Assembly: GCF_001540865.1 (NCBI RefSeq)
Contig: NC_033623.1
Location: 594,586-658,585, forward strand
From: Ananas comosus
Lineage: Eukaryota > Streptophyta > Magnoliopsida > Poales > Bromeliaceae
Direction: 5' to 3'
Length of the DNA: 64,000 nucleotides
A program made the position numbers and the translations under genes. This document shows positions 12,651 to 23,692 of the stretch, piece by piece. Under the pieces are notes generated by a model, which did not search any database, was not told where the DNA came from, and saw only the letters and a list, made by a program, of their open reading frames with translations. Each line of letters starts with the position of its first letter. Position 1 is the stretch's first letter.

Positions 12651-14454
12651 TCACCGCGCGCGCGCGCCGACGCCGCTGCTGGGGAGGTGCTCGTCGAGCA
12701 CGTAGTTCTTCCAGAACCAGTGGTTGCGCCAGACGAGGTTCATCTCCTCGATGGGCACGTTCTTCGTCTCCGGCAGGAAGAGCACGACGAAGAGCGTCAT
12801 GACGATGACGAAGGCCGCGAAGAGGAAGAAGAGCCCGTACTTGAGGTGGCAGAGCGCCATGAGGAAGAACTGCGCGACGAGGAAGGTCCAGAAGAAGTTG
12901 ACGGACACGACGATCGACTGCCCCGCCGACCGGATCTCCAGCGGGAAGATCTCGCTCGGCACGAGCCACCCGAGCGGGCCCCACGACCAAGCGAACGCCG
13001 ACACGTAGAGGCAGATGAGTATGAGCACCCCGTTCGCGAGGTTCTTCGACAGCTGTCCTTCTCCGCTGCTCCCGAACCCTACTCCCAGTATAGCCCCAAT
13101 AGTCACCTGCAATTGAAAATGCACAAAACATGGCATCAGAACAGAAGATCCTTAAACATACATTGTTATCTAACTACCAACTCATAAGGCTTTTTACGAC
13201 CTGACTGAGGATCATCTGCACGCCGCCCTCGAGGAAGAGCCCCTTGCGGCCGACGCGGTCGACGGTGACGATGGAAACGAGCGTGGCGAAGACATTGACG
13301 GCGCCTGTGATGACCGCGGACATGAGGGAGGCGTTCGCCCCAAAGCCGAGGGTCTTGAAGAGGACGGGGGCGTAGAACATGATGACGTTGATGCCGGTGA
13401 GCTGCTGCGACGCCGGGATGACGAAGGCCATGACCAGCTGCGGCCGGTAGTGGCGCTGGAAGATGTTCCGCCACGGGTTCTGCACCCGCGCCGACTCCTC
13501 GCTCGCCTCGATCATGTCCTGCAGCTCCGCGTCGACGTCGTCAGTCCCGCGGATCTTCTGCAGCGTCGCCTTCGCTTTCTCGTGGTGCCCGCGCTCGATC
13601 AGAGAGTTCGGGGTGTCCGGCAAGCCGAGCGCTCCGAGCGTCATGATGCCCGCGGGGACCGCCGCGAGCGCCAGCGATATGCGCCACCCGTATCTAAGTT
13701 GTTCACAATTCGAATATATATAAAATCTTAAGCTTTTAGAGGTAAACGGTTGTTTCGTAGCAATTTAGCAGGTGCATAGCAGTACCGGCCGTGGATCTTG
13801 TTGGTGCCGTAGTTGACGAGGTTGGCGACGAGGATGCCGATGGTGGTGGCTAGCTGGAAGCAGATGTTGAGGGCGCCGCGGAGCTTTGGGGGGGCCATCT
13901 CGGAGAGGTAGAGGGGGACGGCCTGGTTGGCGAAGCCGACTCCGAAGCCGAGGAGGATGCGGCCGATGATGAGCATGGCGAGGTTGACGGCGGCACCGTT
14001 GAGGGCGGCGCCGATGAGGAAGTTGGCGCCGCCGATTAGCATGGAGATGCGGCGGCCGGACTTGCGGGTGACGGCGGAGGCGACGTAGGTGGCGAGGAGG
14101 CCGGCAATGTACAGCGACGACGTGAACGCCGTCAGCAGCTGGCTATCGAACTGGCACCACTCGCTCTTCCCGCCGACCGCACTCTTCTCGTCGTGGTACA
14201 CCGACGGGAAGAATTCCTCCAAGAATACGTCCATCGACGTCACACCACCTAACATAGAACGGTGTTTTAATACTTTATATTCAACGCTTTCTCTGAATTT
14301 CACAAAATCATATGTACGTACCTGAAATTCCAATGTCGTAACCGAAAATGAGGCCGCCGGTGGCAGCGACCAGGCAGGTGATGACCACGAAGGCCGTGAC
14401 CTTGCCGCTGTAGTCCTTCACCTCCCCATGCTCCACGAATCCGCCTCCCGCCAT
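12651..14454 (-). CDS. Hexose-H+ symporter of the STP/MST family
   Basis: Four exons on the minus strand: 14454-14322, 14248-13786, 13693-13201 and 13106-12651, giving 514 residues, the normal STP length. Major facilitator superfamily, 12 membrane segments, importing monosaccharides with protons at the plasma membrane. Visible landmarks: [58 protein letters not shown] (the family's PESPR-like site), [50 protein letters not shown] and [12 protein letters not shown]. It looks closest to monocot MST6/STP1-type carriers, but the subclade is not certain. The last five residues (GARAR) are encoded by a CG-dinucleotide run (about 12655-12667), where slippage would change the C-terminus. Antisense ORFs here are shadows. 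Confidence 0.95.
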
Positions 14455-14732
14455 GTTTGAACCCGAACCTGATCCCGAACACGAACTCGAACACGAAAAT
14501 CTTCTAGTTCAAGTCTCTATGAATACAATCAAATTGTACTATAGTGAGCGAGTAAATGAACCGTTCCTTTCTCGTTTCTCTTAATTTGTTTTAAAGGGAG
14601 AAGGGGATAATGCGGGAGATGTTCCCGGTCATTGCCTCCTCTTTTAGGCTCTCTAAACTCCATTCCACGTACATATGCTTAATTTAGCAGTGGATAAGAA
14701 GACGCTGCACATGTGGAGTCGCAACGTGCATG

Positions 14733-14736
<4 letters not shown>

Positions 14737-14785
<49 letters not shown>
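14737..14785. repeat. (CT)n microsatellite upstream of the transporter
   Basis: About 24 perfect CT units, some 280 bp before the transporter start codon, read as GA on the gene's strand. A GAGA-type promoter tract is possible; position is the only support. Confidence 0.85.
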
Positions 14786-14789
<4 letters not shown>

Positions 14790-14936
14790 GTAGTTGCCCG
14801 GAAAGAGAGGAGGGAGGAGAAAGTTTCTCCCTTTCGAAATAAACTTAATCTTAATATTAGGGAAAACTTCAAAACCCCCCCCCNAATAGATACTGTTTCA
14901 TTATTGTGATTAGAACGTCACAATAATGAAAATTTT

Positions 14937-15296
14937 AGGGAAAACTTCAAAACCCCCCCCCCGTGGTTTCGTGCTTTCTCACTTTAGTACCCTGTGGTTT
15001 AAAACGTATCAATTTGCTCCCATATGGTTTCGTTTTTCTCTTTTTGTTATCAATTTTATTATTATTTTTTTCTTAAATCAGTGACAAAGTTAAAATTAAA
15101 GGATACTAAAGTGAATATTCGATAAATATAGATGGTTATCTGAAGTTTTTTGTATATAATTTAACGAAAGGTTAACGAAAAAGCTTCCGAAAAGATAAAA
15201 ATGAAACCACAGGGGGCAAATTGATACGTTTTAAACCATAGGGTAGTAAAGTGAGAATGTATAAAACCACAGGGGGGGTTTTTGAAGTTTTCCCTA
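14937..15296. mobile_element. MITE with ~70-bp inverted ends (ACTTCAAA family, copy 1)
   Basis: Both ends match in inverse orientation: AGGGAAAACTTCAAAACCCC, then CTCACTTTAGTACCCTGTGG at the left; CAGGGGGGGTTTTTGAAG and TTTTCCCT at the right. A second family member lies at 23693-24053. A 26-bp piece of the left end is also present at 14858-14883, immediately before the N at 14884. Confidence 0.75.
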
Positions 15297-15311
15297 TTAA
15301 GAAGTTATATC

Positions 15312-15498
15312 ACCGACCGTCCCAACTAATCTTAATCACCGACCGTCCTTAGAGTAAGTGACAAAGAACTTGATGGTTGGTACCCGAGACCCAAATTCGA
15401 ATCCTAATTGATTTACATTTCTAGCTAAATTTATTTTTAAATAAAATAAAGAAGCAGGTTGTGTGTTATCTATCTCTCTTAAAAAAAAAAAAAAAAAA
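15312..15498 (+). mobile_element. tRNA-related SINE with perfect 13-bp TSD
   Basis: Flanked by identical AAGAAGTTATATC at 15299-15311 and 15497-15509 (sharing the end of the A-tail). The body has an A-box-like GTGACAAAGAACTTGATGG, a B-box AAATTCGAATCC, a tail ending TGTTATCTATCTCTC and then 18 A's. It is inserted immediately beside the MITE ending at 15296. The same family recurs at 15823, 15925(-), 16579(-), 29029(-), 46683, 50880 and 63231. Confidence 0.88.
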
Positions 15499-15579
15499 GA
15501 AGTTATATCCAATAAACATAACCTTTTTATACAATTAAAATTAAAAAGGCTCGACCAGACCCCAGTCACCCCCTCTCCT

Positions 15580-15775
15580 CGTATAGGCTATCCTGAACCT
15601 TTGGGAATTGTTACTCCCAGCTAATCGGAGGCTCCGAAGTAGTCAGTTAGTTTTTTTTTTTTTCCTTTTTTCTTTTTTTACCCCCTCTCGAGGCCGATGT
15701 TGTCTCGTACATGTAGCCTAATTTATCATTTCAATAAATTAAATGGATAGCGTGCTATCTTTTTCTCAAAAAAAA
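15580..15775 (+). mobile_element. LINE-like 3' tail fragment
   Basis: Non-coding piece ending ATGTAGCCTAATTTATC, then AATAAATTAAATGGATAGCG, then TGCTATCTTTTTCTC and an A-run. It matches the 3' end of the LINE remnant at 41246-41700, and its last ~35 bp match the SINE tail. Confidence 0.5.
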
Positions 15776-15822
15776 TTTAGAAGTTGAATATACTTGTTGT
15801 TTGTTCTAAATATTTGGCCACA

Positions 15823-16163
15823 AACCGGCTGTCCCTAGAGCAAGTGGCAAAGGGCTTGATGATTGGTATTCGAGGTTCTAAGTTCGAATCCTAGTTAATT
15901 CACATTTTCAGCTAAGTTTATTTTATTTTATTTTTTTTGAGAGATAGGTAGCACGCTACCCGCTTCGTTTATTTCATTTAGAAATAAACTTAGCTAGAAA
16001 TGTGAATCAACTAGGATTCGAACTTGGGTCTCGGGTACCAACCACCAAGCCCTTTGTCATATGCTCTAGGGATGGTCGGTAGCTAAGTTTATTTTTAAAT
16101 GAAATAAACAAAATGGATAGCGTGCTATCTATCTCTCAAAAAAAAAAAAAAAAAAAAAAAAAA
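15823..16163 (+). mobile_element. SINE interrupted by a second, inverted SINE
   Basis: The 5' half is 15823-15924 (AGTGGCAAAGGGCTTG, AAGTTCGAATCC) and the 3' half 16081-16163 (GATAGCGTGCTATC, then a poly(A) run). The outer TSD is ATTTGGCCACA at 15812-15822 versus ATTCGGCCACA at 16164-16174, one mismatch. Removing 15925-16080 plus one inner TSD copy restores a continuous SINE. Confidence 0.85.
15925..16080 (-). mobile_element. SINE nested within a SINE, opposite orientation
   Basis: On the plus strand it starts with a T-run and GAGAGATAGGTAGCACGC and ends with GGGATGGTCGGT, so it lies on the minus strand. The inner TSD is AGCTAAGTTTATTTT, 15 bp, at 15910-15924 and 16081-16095. Its B-box reads GGATTCGAACTTG on the plus strand. 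Confidence 0.88.
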
Positions 16164-16578
16164 ATTCGGCCACACTATTTATTTACCAAATATTATATTC
16201 TTCTTAGATATTCTGAATATCGATGTTTCTGCATATAAAATTAGCCTGACTTGTTATCTAATGTTAGTTTTTCTGATGAAGAACTAATTCGAATGACTAA
16301 GTGACTTTAGAATTAACCTTATGTATATTAAGGGCATAAATTAGTAACCTAATGTTTATTTATTAAAGTAGATAAAATGTACTCGTTTACATCATTACTC
16401 CAATAAACTAAAGATTAGATGAAACGGACCAATTTGATAAATATTAGAAGTTCAATGAATATTAAAATAGAGGCCAATTTTTGGCAAAAGCTCAAGCTAC
16501 TAGTGCGGAAGACAATTTAAATAATGGATTAGAGAGATTTGCTCCCAGGCATGCTCACATCATCTGTTCTGTTCCTTC

Positions 16579-16730
16579 TTTTTTGTGAGAAAGAAATAGT
16601 ATGCTCTGTTTCGTTTATTTTTTCAAAAAATAAATTTAATTAAAAATATAAAGCAACAAAGCTTCGAACTTGAAACCTCGGGTACCAATCATTAAACCCT
16701 TTACTACTTGCGCTAGGAACAACCAGTATC
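16579..16730 (-). mobile_element. SINE, diverged minus-strand copy
   Basis: Plus-strand order is the inverse of the family: T-run, GAGAAAGAAATAGTATGC, an A/T-rich middle, GCTTCGAACTTGAAACC, CGGGTACCAATCATTAAACC. No clear TSD. Confidence 0.7.
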
Positions 16731-16982
16731 ATCTGTTTACTTCTCAACTGTAAACTTATCAGTCACCATAATCACTAGAGCCCATGCCATTATTTTCTTA
16801 CATTTGATAGAGGAAAGGAAATGCAGCAGAGCTGATACCAGCAAAACATAACTGTTCCATTTGAACTCTGAAGAGTACAGTACAATCCTTTGTAATTGAC
16901 AGTGACTAAGTGCCAAACAAATGTTACAAGATTACACTTAAGTACAAATGTTATTTTGTAAGATTACGAGGCTGATGAACAA

Positions 16983-19453
16983 CTATGATTTCTGTGAACT
17001 TTCAGATTTCGCGGCAGATGCAAATGACACCGGGTTCAGCGGATGATCTTCCACAGTGAGGCTCAGCACCTCCGGCCTTGCATAGTGCCCGACCACATCG
17101 AAATCGAACTTGGCTCGCACAATTTCTCCAAGGTCTGCAAATCATGTTGAAAAGATAGAACCGCTTATATGTTAAGCATTCAAAAGACCAAAATTGCTCA
17201 AAATGGTCCAAAGGATTTCAAATTATGCATGAAGTTTCATAAGAAACAGAGGCCCTAATACATTCTATTATATAATTCTCATCACATGCTTTTTCATGAT
17301 TGTTTCACATGAACCAATCCATAAATCTTTGACTATACAACTTCCCCTTAAGAAAACTCAATTTGTAGTTTTGATAGATCGAATTGCTTCTATATTTCAG
17401 CGAGTTCTCCTTCACTCTTCTCCAAATTATGTATTTCTTTCTAACTACCATGAAGAAGGTAATTGCCGTAATAGATATATATCATACAAAAAAAAACTGC
17501 TTTGATATCATAATATCCTCAAATAAACTTGCATTTTTTCCCTATTGACTCATTAACAAAGTAATAGATAGTGTCTAACTGAATACTAATGAAGCAGAGT
17601 GATAAAATCTTGTAGTTTACAGGAAGAAGGCAAAATTATGATTATTGCGAAGGAGTTTCTAGCAGTTTAGCCAACATAGCTTTCACAGTAAATTATACTC
17701 TCTCAGAGTCTTGAAAGAAATAATTTTAAAAAAAATTCATACCCAAGTCAGCTGAGATGAGAGCTTCTCCCTCATAATTGGGGCCAGCCAAGACTGCGCC
17801 AGACGGCGAAATGATGACACTTCCGCCAGCACAAACAACAGTATCTGAAGAGGGCTCGTCCTCTAGACCCGCAAAGACATATTCGGGCGGGGGAGGATAG
17901 TCTTTTCTCCTGCAGAACTGGTTCGCGGACAGGACGAAGCATCCGCCCTCGAGAGCGATATGCGCCATGGAGGCCTGCCACACTTCCCTGGCATCGGCAG
18001 TAGGAGCACAGTATATCTCAATACCTGTAGAAACATGAAAGGAAGTTCTCATATAACAAATTTGCGTACTTTACAACTACGAGAAGTTACTCGTATCACG
18101 TATGCTTGTGACCTTAAATGAACAGAACCAGGATACCATGGAATGTAATAATGAGATAGAGCCACTTTGAGGCCAAGTATAAGATGAGACATGGTAAGAG
18201 CCATTTCAAAGAAGTTCCACAAGTTATGAAGGAAGCGTGGGACTGGTATTGTTTGAGAGTACCGGCGTTAACCGTGAATTAGCAGGTTGTCTAATATCAC
18301 TGGCGCAAACCGTTAATTCCACAAACTCGAGCGGTTAAAAATATCCAACTAATTCACTTAAAGCATTCAAACATAGTGTCCACAAGTCTCAATTGTGACT
18401 CGGTCCTATCCGGCCTCCTGCTACTTCGAATATGATTCAGTCCAACTTGACCGCCCGCCACGATACAAAATGCCGGTCCCTTTACGCCAACAGGTTGTAG
18501 GTTCAAATCCTACTAGAATTGAGCTAAGGGCTTGTTTTAACTATGTTTCTATTTCTGATTCTATTGCATACTACTTCATCGTACCGCATTCTATTCAAAA
18601 ACATTTGAGAATCCCCTGAAGTTTCGACAGCATACGTCGAAAAGCTTACCTTTGCCATACAATGCAGTCCTTAAAAGTGGCATCCTATTCTCCCAGCAAA
18701 TAAGGGCACCTATTTTTCCAAGCGGAGTTTCATACACCGGAATCGTCGATCCGTCTCCAAACCCCCAAATCACGCGCTCCAGAGCTGTAGGCATGAGCTT
18801 CCGGTGCTTGCCTAGATACTGACCCTGAGAATCAAAAAACAGAACGGTGCAGTAAAGAGTATACCCCGCCCTCTCAATCACGCCCATTACCAGAAAAACC
18901 TTATACTTTCCGGCCATCGCGGCCAACCGATCAACTTCCGGACCTGCTCATGCAGAGCACGACAGCCATCAGATAAACACAAGCAAATTGTAAAAGAAAC
19001 TGAACGAAATTTTGATGATACCAGGCACGTCGACGGCCGCGGCATGGTACTTCCGGAACTCCTCCCTTCCCTTCGCCGAGCGGCTGCCGATGGCGACGCC
19101 GAACGTAGAACCTCGCGGGTAGCCGCCGATAAACGCTTCCGGGAACACGACCAGCTGCGATCCGAGCTCAGCGGCCTCCGCAACCAGCCGCTCCGTCTTG
19201 TCTACCGAACAGAATCAGAATTCTCAGCAATCAAAATGGCGGAATGCTTTAACTACACTTCTATTTGAATCGGGACGAATCGCGATGGGAACGTACCGAG
19301 AGTGGCGGGGGTGTCGTAGAAGACGGTGGAGGCTTGAACGACGGTGGCCCGGACGGTGACGGAGGTGGGATCGCAGCTGTTCATCTCGACCTCGGCGATG
19401 AGAGGCGGCGCGGGGGCCGGGGCGGGGGCGGAGTTGGCGGGAACCAGAGCCAT
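16983..19453 (-). CDS. NIT4: NIT4-type nitrilase / beta-cyanoalanine hydratase
   Basis: Five exons on the minus strand: 19453-19297, 19201-19022, 18943-18650, 18024-17743 and 17134-16983, all phase 1, giving 354 residues (Arabidopsis NIT4 is 355). NIT4 enzymes convert beta-cyano-L-alanine, formed during cyanide detoxification, into asparagine and into aspartate plus ammonia. The Glu-Lys-Cys triad is intact: Glu in [10 protein letters not shown] (about 74), Lys in GKHRKLMPT (about 161) and Cys in [10 protein letters not shown] (about 195). NIT4 signature stretches include [20 protein letters not shown] and [30 protein letters not shown] is the chosen start; the frame is open further upstream to 19696, but that part overlaps the next gene and is Arg/Pro-rich. 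Intron 3 contains an LTR-derived fragment. Only 53 bp separate its start from the preceding gene's stop. Confidence 0.95.
18250..18430 (-). mobile_element. LTR-type repeat fragment in NIT4 intron 3
   Basis: Its reverse complement contains GAGTCACAATTGAGAC, GCTTTAAGTGAATTAG and GGAATTAACGGTTTGCGCC. These match the repeats at 22190, 24255 and 40850-41245, the last of which joins a tRNA-Met primer-binding site. Fragmentary; it could be several steps removed from an intact element. Confidence 0.55.
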
Positions 19454-19506
19454 GGGGGAGGAAGGTTCTGGAAGGTTCTGGAAGGTTGTTTGTAGAAGGT
19501 TCGGGG

Positions 19507-19692
19507 CTACTGGCCGCGCTTCTTGCGGAGGTAGTCGCGGACGAAGGCGTCGCGGGCGAGGGTGCGGGCGCGCTGCGGGGCGACGTGGGCGTAGGAGAGG
19601 TGGGCGCCGACGGCGAAGAGGGCGGCGCCCGCGCCGAAGTAGCAGAGAGTCGCCAACGCCTGCTTCCCTGTGGACGGCGAGCACCACCCCAT
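19507..19692 (-). CDS. Small single-pass membrane protein, function unknown
   Basis: A 61-residue ORF starting MGWCSPSTGKQALATL, followed by a hydrophobic stretch (YFGAGAALFAVGAHLSY, about residues 17-33) and a basic tail ending LRKKRGQ. An upstream in-frame Met at 19725 would add 11 residues. The shape (short polar start, one membrane helix, Arg/Lys-rich tail) suits a small organelle or ER membrane protein. I believe similar short proteins exist in other plants but cannot name the family. It lies on the same strand as the nitrilase, stopping 53 bp before that start codon, so the nitrilase promoter or leader must overlap this coding region. A chance ORF in GC-rich leader DNA is the alternative. 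Confidence 0.6.
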   Translation of the reverse strand: MGWCSPSTGKQALATLCYFGAGAALFAVGAHLSYAHVAPQRARTLARDAFVRDYLRKKRGQ

Positions 19693-19749
19693 CCACCCCC
19701 CACTCTCAATCCCTTCTACCCCCACCGCCCACTCTCCAGAACCTTCCTT

Positions 19750-20175
19750 TCAACCAGGATGTCAAACGGATTTTCAATAATCCGAACCCGAACCGACTCC
19801 AAACCCGAATTCGAATCTGACAAAAATTTTAAAAATTCATATCCAAATTCAATCCGTCTAAAAATTCGAAGCTTGAATCTAAACCTGAAAATCAAATCGA
19901 AATAATGATTTCTCTTTTCAAAATTTCAAAATATATTATATTAAATCTAAAATTTTAAAATATAAATTCAAATATATAAAATAAATTCGAGTTCAGATCA
20001 AGTACGGAATCGGGTCGGATACAATTAAAATTCATACTCGTACCAAAATCCATCCGATTTTAGTTTTTGATATCTATATTCGAAACTATACCCATTTAGC
20101 ATTGGATAAATCCATTCTCTTCAGATTTGAATTTGAATAAACTTTGAATATCCGTATCCATTGTCATCCCTACTT
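19750..20175. repeat. GAATTCGAATTTG-rich interspersed repeat, copy 1
   Basis: Repeating CCGAATTCGAATC-like words, then GTTTCGAAACTATA-like and TATCCGTACCCATTG-like blocks. The same order occurs at 29965-30705 and 37475-37925. No coding content; it may be an old non-autonomous element. Confidence 0.6.
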
Positions 20176-20284
20176 TCAAGTTTCAACCCCTCCTCATCCC
20201 CCTTTTTTTTTTTATTTATTTTCATTTTTCAACCCCTGCTCACCCTCCTCTTTTTTCTTTAATAAATAAATAAATAAATAATAG

Positions 20285-20755
20285 GAATAATTATCTATGT
20301 ACTTCTCATACGTTTGAAAATATCCAATTTATCTTTATTTTTTTTTCTAAAATACCTCTCATATGTTCCACCGTTATTGCAAAACACCCCGTAGTTATCT
20401 CCAGTTAAGTTAACTTGAGTTAAACGTGAGTTAAACATCTACCACAGTTAAAAAAAAAAATTAAAATACCAATTTTGCCCTTAACTTAAAAACAAATAAG
20501 AAATGTTGGGGACAGTAGAGAGGTATATTGGAAAAAAATCAAAAGTCAAAATACTTTTTGTGCCCCTGACTTTAAGGGCAAATAAGAAAGTCAGTGATGG
20601 TGAAAGGGTATATTTGAAAGGGCAAAATAATAATTTTATAGAGATAACAGAGTTAATTAACAGATTTTAACTCTAGAGGTATATTAAAAATATGTTGAAA
20701 TGTAGAAAGAGAATTTTCAATATTAGCCTTCTAAGAAGGATAAATCAGAAAGTCA
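20285..20755 (-). repeat. ~470-bp interspersed repeat, inverse of 63531-64000
   Basis: Read on the minus strand it follows 63531-64000 almost throughout: AAGTTTCTGACTTT, TTAGAAGGCTAATATT, AACTCTGTTATCTC, GCCCTTAAAGTCA, AACTGTGGTAGATGTTTAAC. The right end of the partner runs out of the window, so full length is unknown. Confidence 0.7.
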
Positions 20756-21749
20756 GAAACTTTTCAGGAATATATAAGCAATCGCCCCTAAATATATAAG
20801 CAATCGCCCCTAAATAATAATAATATATGATAAGTGTGTCAAACAGGCCAGGCTGCCCAGCACAACTATGGGCCATGATGGGCCGAGCCCAGCCCCCCTC
20901 CCCAGAAAAAGTCTGGAATATACCTGTCACATATCTCACGTTGCACGGCCCAATCAATCGCAATCCTCTTATGGAATTTATCTAATTATAAAAAAATATT
21001 TTAATTATACTTCTTTTTTTTTTTTTTCAAAAAAGGTATTTAATAGGCTGAATATAATTAACGTGGTGTGACTGCTACACAGAAAACTTTCTCTTCTCTT
21101 CTCCTCTCCTGCTTAGTTCAGTACCGAAAATATATAGGCTATATTTGGGTGTATAATTAGAAAATATTGTGATGAATATATTCATTTCTCTGTCATTTTT
21201 AAATAGAATGAGAACAAAATGTGCTCTAAATTGAAACCAACTTTGATAAAGTTATTTGGATGCGTCGACAAATGAATATTTCTTTTCTTGTCATTGTTGA
21301 CTAGCTTGCGATTTCACTTGGCTTAACGCTAATAAATATTTACTAAAAATTTAAAATATTGAAAAAATAATTACTATATTTTTATTCTATTTTTTTCTCA
21401 AATAAATTTGATAAATAAACCGTAAGAAAAATAATAATAGAATGAAATAAGGCCTTTCTTTTTTTTTTTCCCTAATAGAATATGGCATCTAAGGAGAATA
21501 TCCTACTCTACTCATTAATTAAACACATAATTAATAATGATCTTAATTCATAGTTGTCCGATTCTCCTAGTGCTTTTTTAAACTAACATATTTGAAATAA
21601 ATCATACTATTCGTACTGAAATTAGAGCAATGGACACGTACTCTTATTTATGAAATATTTTGAATTGAGAAGATTCAAAAATTTTATATAGTTCTCGCTT
21701 TAATACTGTTCGTAAATCGTAGTATTTTTCCCTGATTTATAATTGTGTT
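20756..21749. other. AT-rich intergenic, no feature recognised
   Basis: Contains a tandem pair of ATATATAAGCAATCGCCCCT units near 20769-20813 and otherwise unremarkable AT-rich DNA. Confidence 0.4.
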
Positions 21750-22189
21750 TTAAAAGTACATATTTTTATACATAGAAATGCTCAAATAATTATAAATATT
21801 TTCAATCTTTCTTTTTACAAATTTATAAAATTTTCATTGCTAAAAATTGAAAGTTTTTTAGAAAATTTTTTAGCCTTACAATAAAATATAAAAGGGCGAG
21901 GCTTCTAATGACAACATTAAGAAAAAACCTAATATTCTTACTTGTCGGTATAAATATTACAATTCCTCCATCATAAAATTTATGAAAATTTAACTAAATA
22001 TTTAGTTAAAAAATATAATAAGACAAATAAAGAGTAAGTACTCTTGGATCTACTGTGTCACACTTAGCAATAATAAGCCAATCATATCTCTATTTTTAGA
22101 AAAAAATACAATAACAATATTTTTTTTATAATCATAATGTGATAGGTTAATCTAAAAGAATCCATTTAATTGATGGGAACGCCACGTTG

Positions 22190-22500
22190 TTAACTTAAAT
22201 AGGCCAGCATCCTGCCATGTAGCTGGAGACCATGTTGGGTCGAGTCATATTCAAAATGGCGTGAGGCTGGGTGGGCCGAGTCATGTTCGAAGTGACGTGA
22301 AGTTGGTTAAGTCGACTCATAGTTAAGACCCGTAGGCACTGTATCTGTACGCTTTAAGTGAATTGGTTGCGTATTTCTAATAGCTTGAGCTTTTGGAATT
22401 AATGGTTAGCGCCAACAATCCGACAAGTGATATTTAAGTCAGAGGTTACGAATTCGATTTTCGCATGCTGCGAATATGCGTACAGTGCTATATTTGTGTA
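22190..22500 (+). mobile_element. LTR-type fragment (duplication A, copy 1)
   Basis: Contains GTTGGGTCGAGTCATATTC, GCTTTAAGTGAATTGG and GGTTAGCGCCAACAATCCGA, then AGTGATATTTAAGTCAGAGG, a decayed match to AGTGGTATCAGAGCCAG at 41090. It reads as the 3' end of an LTR plus a degenerate primer-binding site. Confidence 0.55.
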
Positions 22501-23185
22501 TGTCATAAAAAGTTAAATAGTTCTAAAATGCAAATACAATTTTAAACTAAAAAGTTATAGTTAAATGATTTATTTCAAATTGAAGAATAGCTTGGGGTGT
22601 AAACATCCTTTCTTACGTCCGATGTGTAATGTGCATGATACAATAGATGTGTCCAAAACTTGTATTCGTTCAATGCAAGATAAAATTGCCAACAAGCTAG
22701 TGTGAGCATTATTGGGAGTAAATCGAATTGTCGAATCAAATTGGTTTTAATTCTAATCATGTCGATTTGATTTATTAGTTTTATAAGCATTGGAAATTAA
22801 AAAAAATTAAATAAATTTAAGTAATTGAATAGCCAATAAGATAGATGTTAGTTTTATAAATTTGCCAACATATAAATAGTTCATAGAAAATTATTAGCAA
22901 AAGTATTATTTTTTAAAAAACAATCGGGTTCAAAAAGTTCAAAATTACTGCTAATTCTTTTTTTTTCCAGTTCCATAAATTTGTGGTAGTATATGCCATT
23001 ATTGTCGTTGAAACATTATGATATTAGAGAAGAAAATATTAAAAGCGCTTAGAATTTTTTTAGATTTTTAAATGCAAAAAAATGAATAATTTTAATCACC
23101 GGAAGCGAGCGAATATTAATTAAATCTTCTGCTATATATGATAGAAGTATAAGAAAATAATATATTGAATTAATTATTTGATTAC

Positions 23186-23431
23186 TGTTACTGTACTATT
23201 AGGAGTATAGCAATCCTATGCTTAAAAGTTTCTAACTATTTATTAATTTTGATGGATGATTAGAATGAAGAGAAAAAAAAAATAAAAAGAAATTTAAAAA
23301 GAAGAAAAATTGAGACACCTAATTTCTCCCTAATTTTTCTTCTCTTTTTCATTTTAACCACCGATCAAAATTATTGGACTGTTAAAACTTAGTAACACAA
23401 GCACTGCTATATTCCTAATAGTACAGTAACC
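23186..23431. mobile_element. MITE, TACTGTACTATTAGGAG family, copy 1
   Basis: Ends GTTACTGTACTATTAGGAGT and ATTCCTAATAGTACAGTAAC are inverse of each other, and the middle carries inverted GAAGAGAAAAA / TTTTTCTTCTCTTT arms. The sister copy is at 26208-26460. Confidence 0.75.
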
Positions 23432-23692
23432 CTACTCATACCTCTAGAACAACTAATATTATGCACTCAGTATTTTTATACATCAAAATGCTCAAAATAA
23501 AAATAAATATTTTCAATCTTTCTTTTTCCAAATTTATAAAATTCCCATTGCTAAAAATTGAAAGTTTTTTTGAAAATTTTTAAGCCTTATAATAAAATAA
23601 TAAAAGGCCAAGGCTTCTAATGACAACATCAAGAAAAAACCTTAATATTCTTACTTATCGGTATAAATATTATAATTCCTCCATCTTAAATT

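Larger units (their letters stand above)
21750..23472. repeat. Tandem segmental duplication A, copy 1
   Basis: Aligns in order with 23473-26500: shared blocks include CAATCTTTCTTTTTACAAAT, GAGTAAGTACTCTTGGATC, GCGCCAACAATCCGACAAG, GTGAGCATTATTGGGAGTA and the MITE at its right end. Non-coding. It is shorter because copy 2 gained insertions. Confidence 0.8.

Noticed and set aside
12687..13187. Long plus-strand ORFs across the transporter exons (also 13450-13731)
   Set aside because: They are antisense shadows of GC-rich STP exons; the minus strand has the family motifs and correct splice joins.
19265..19905. Several plus-strand Gly/Arg-rich ORFs over the NIT4 first exon
   Set aside because: Composition-driven shadows of GC-rich minus-strand coding sequence; no domain visible.
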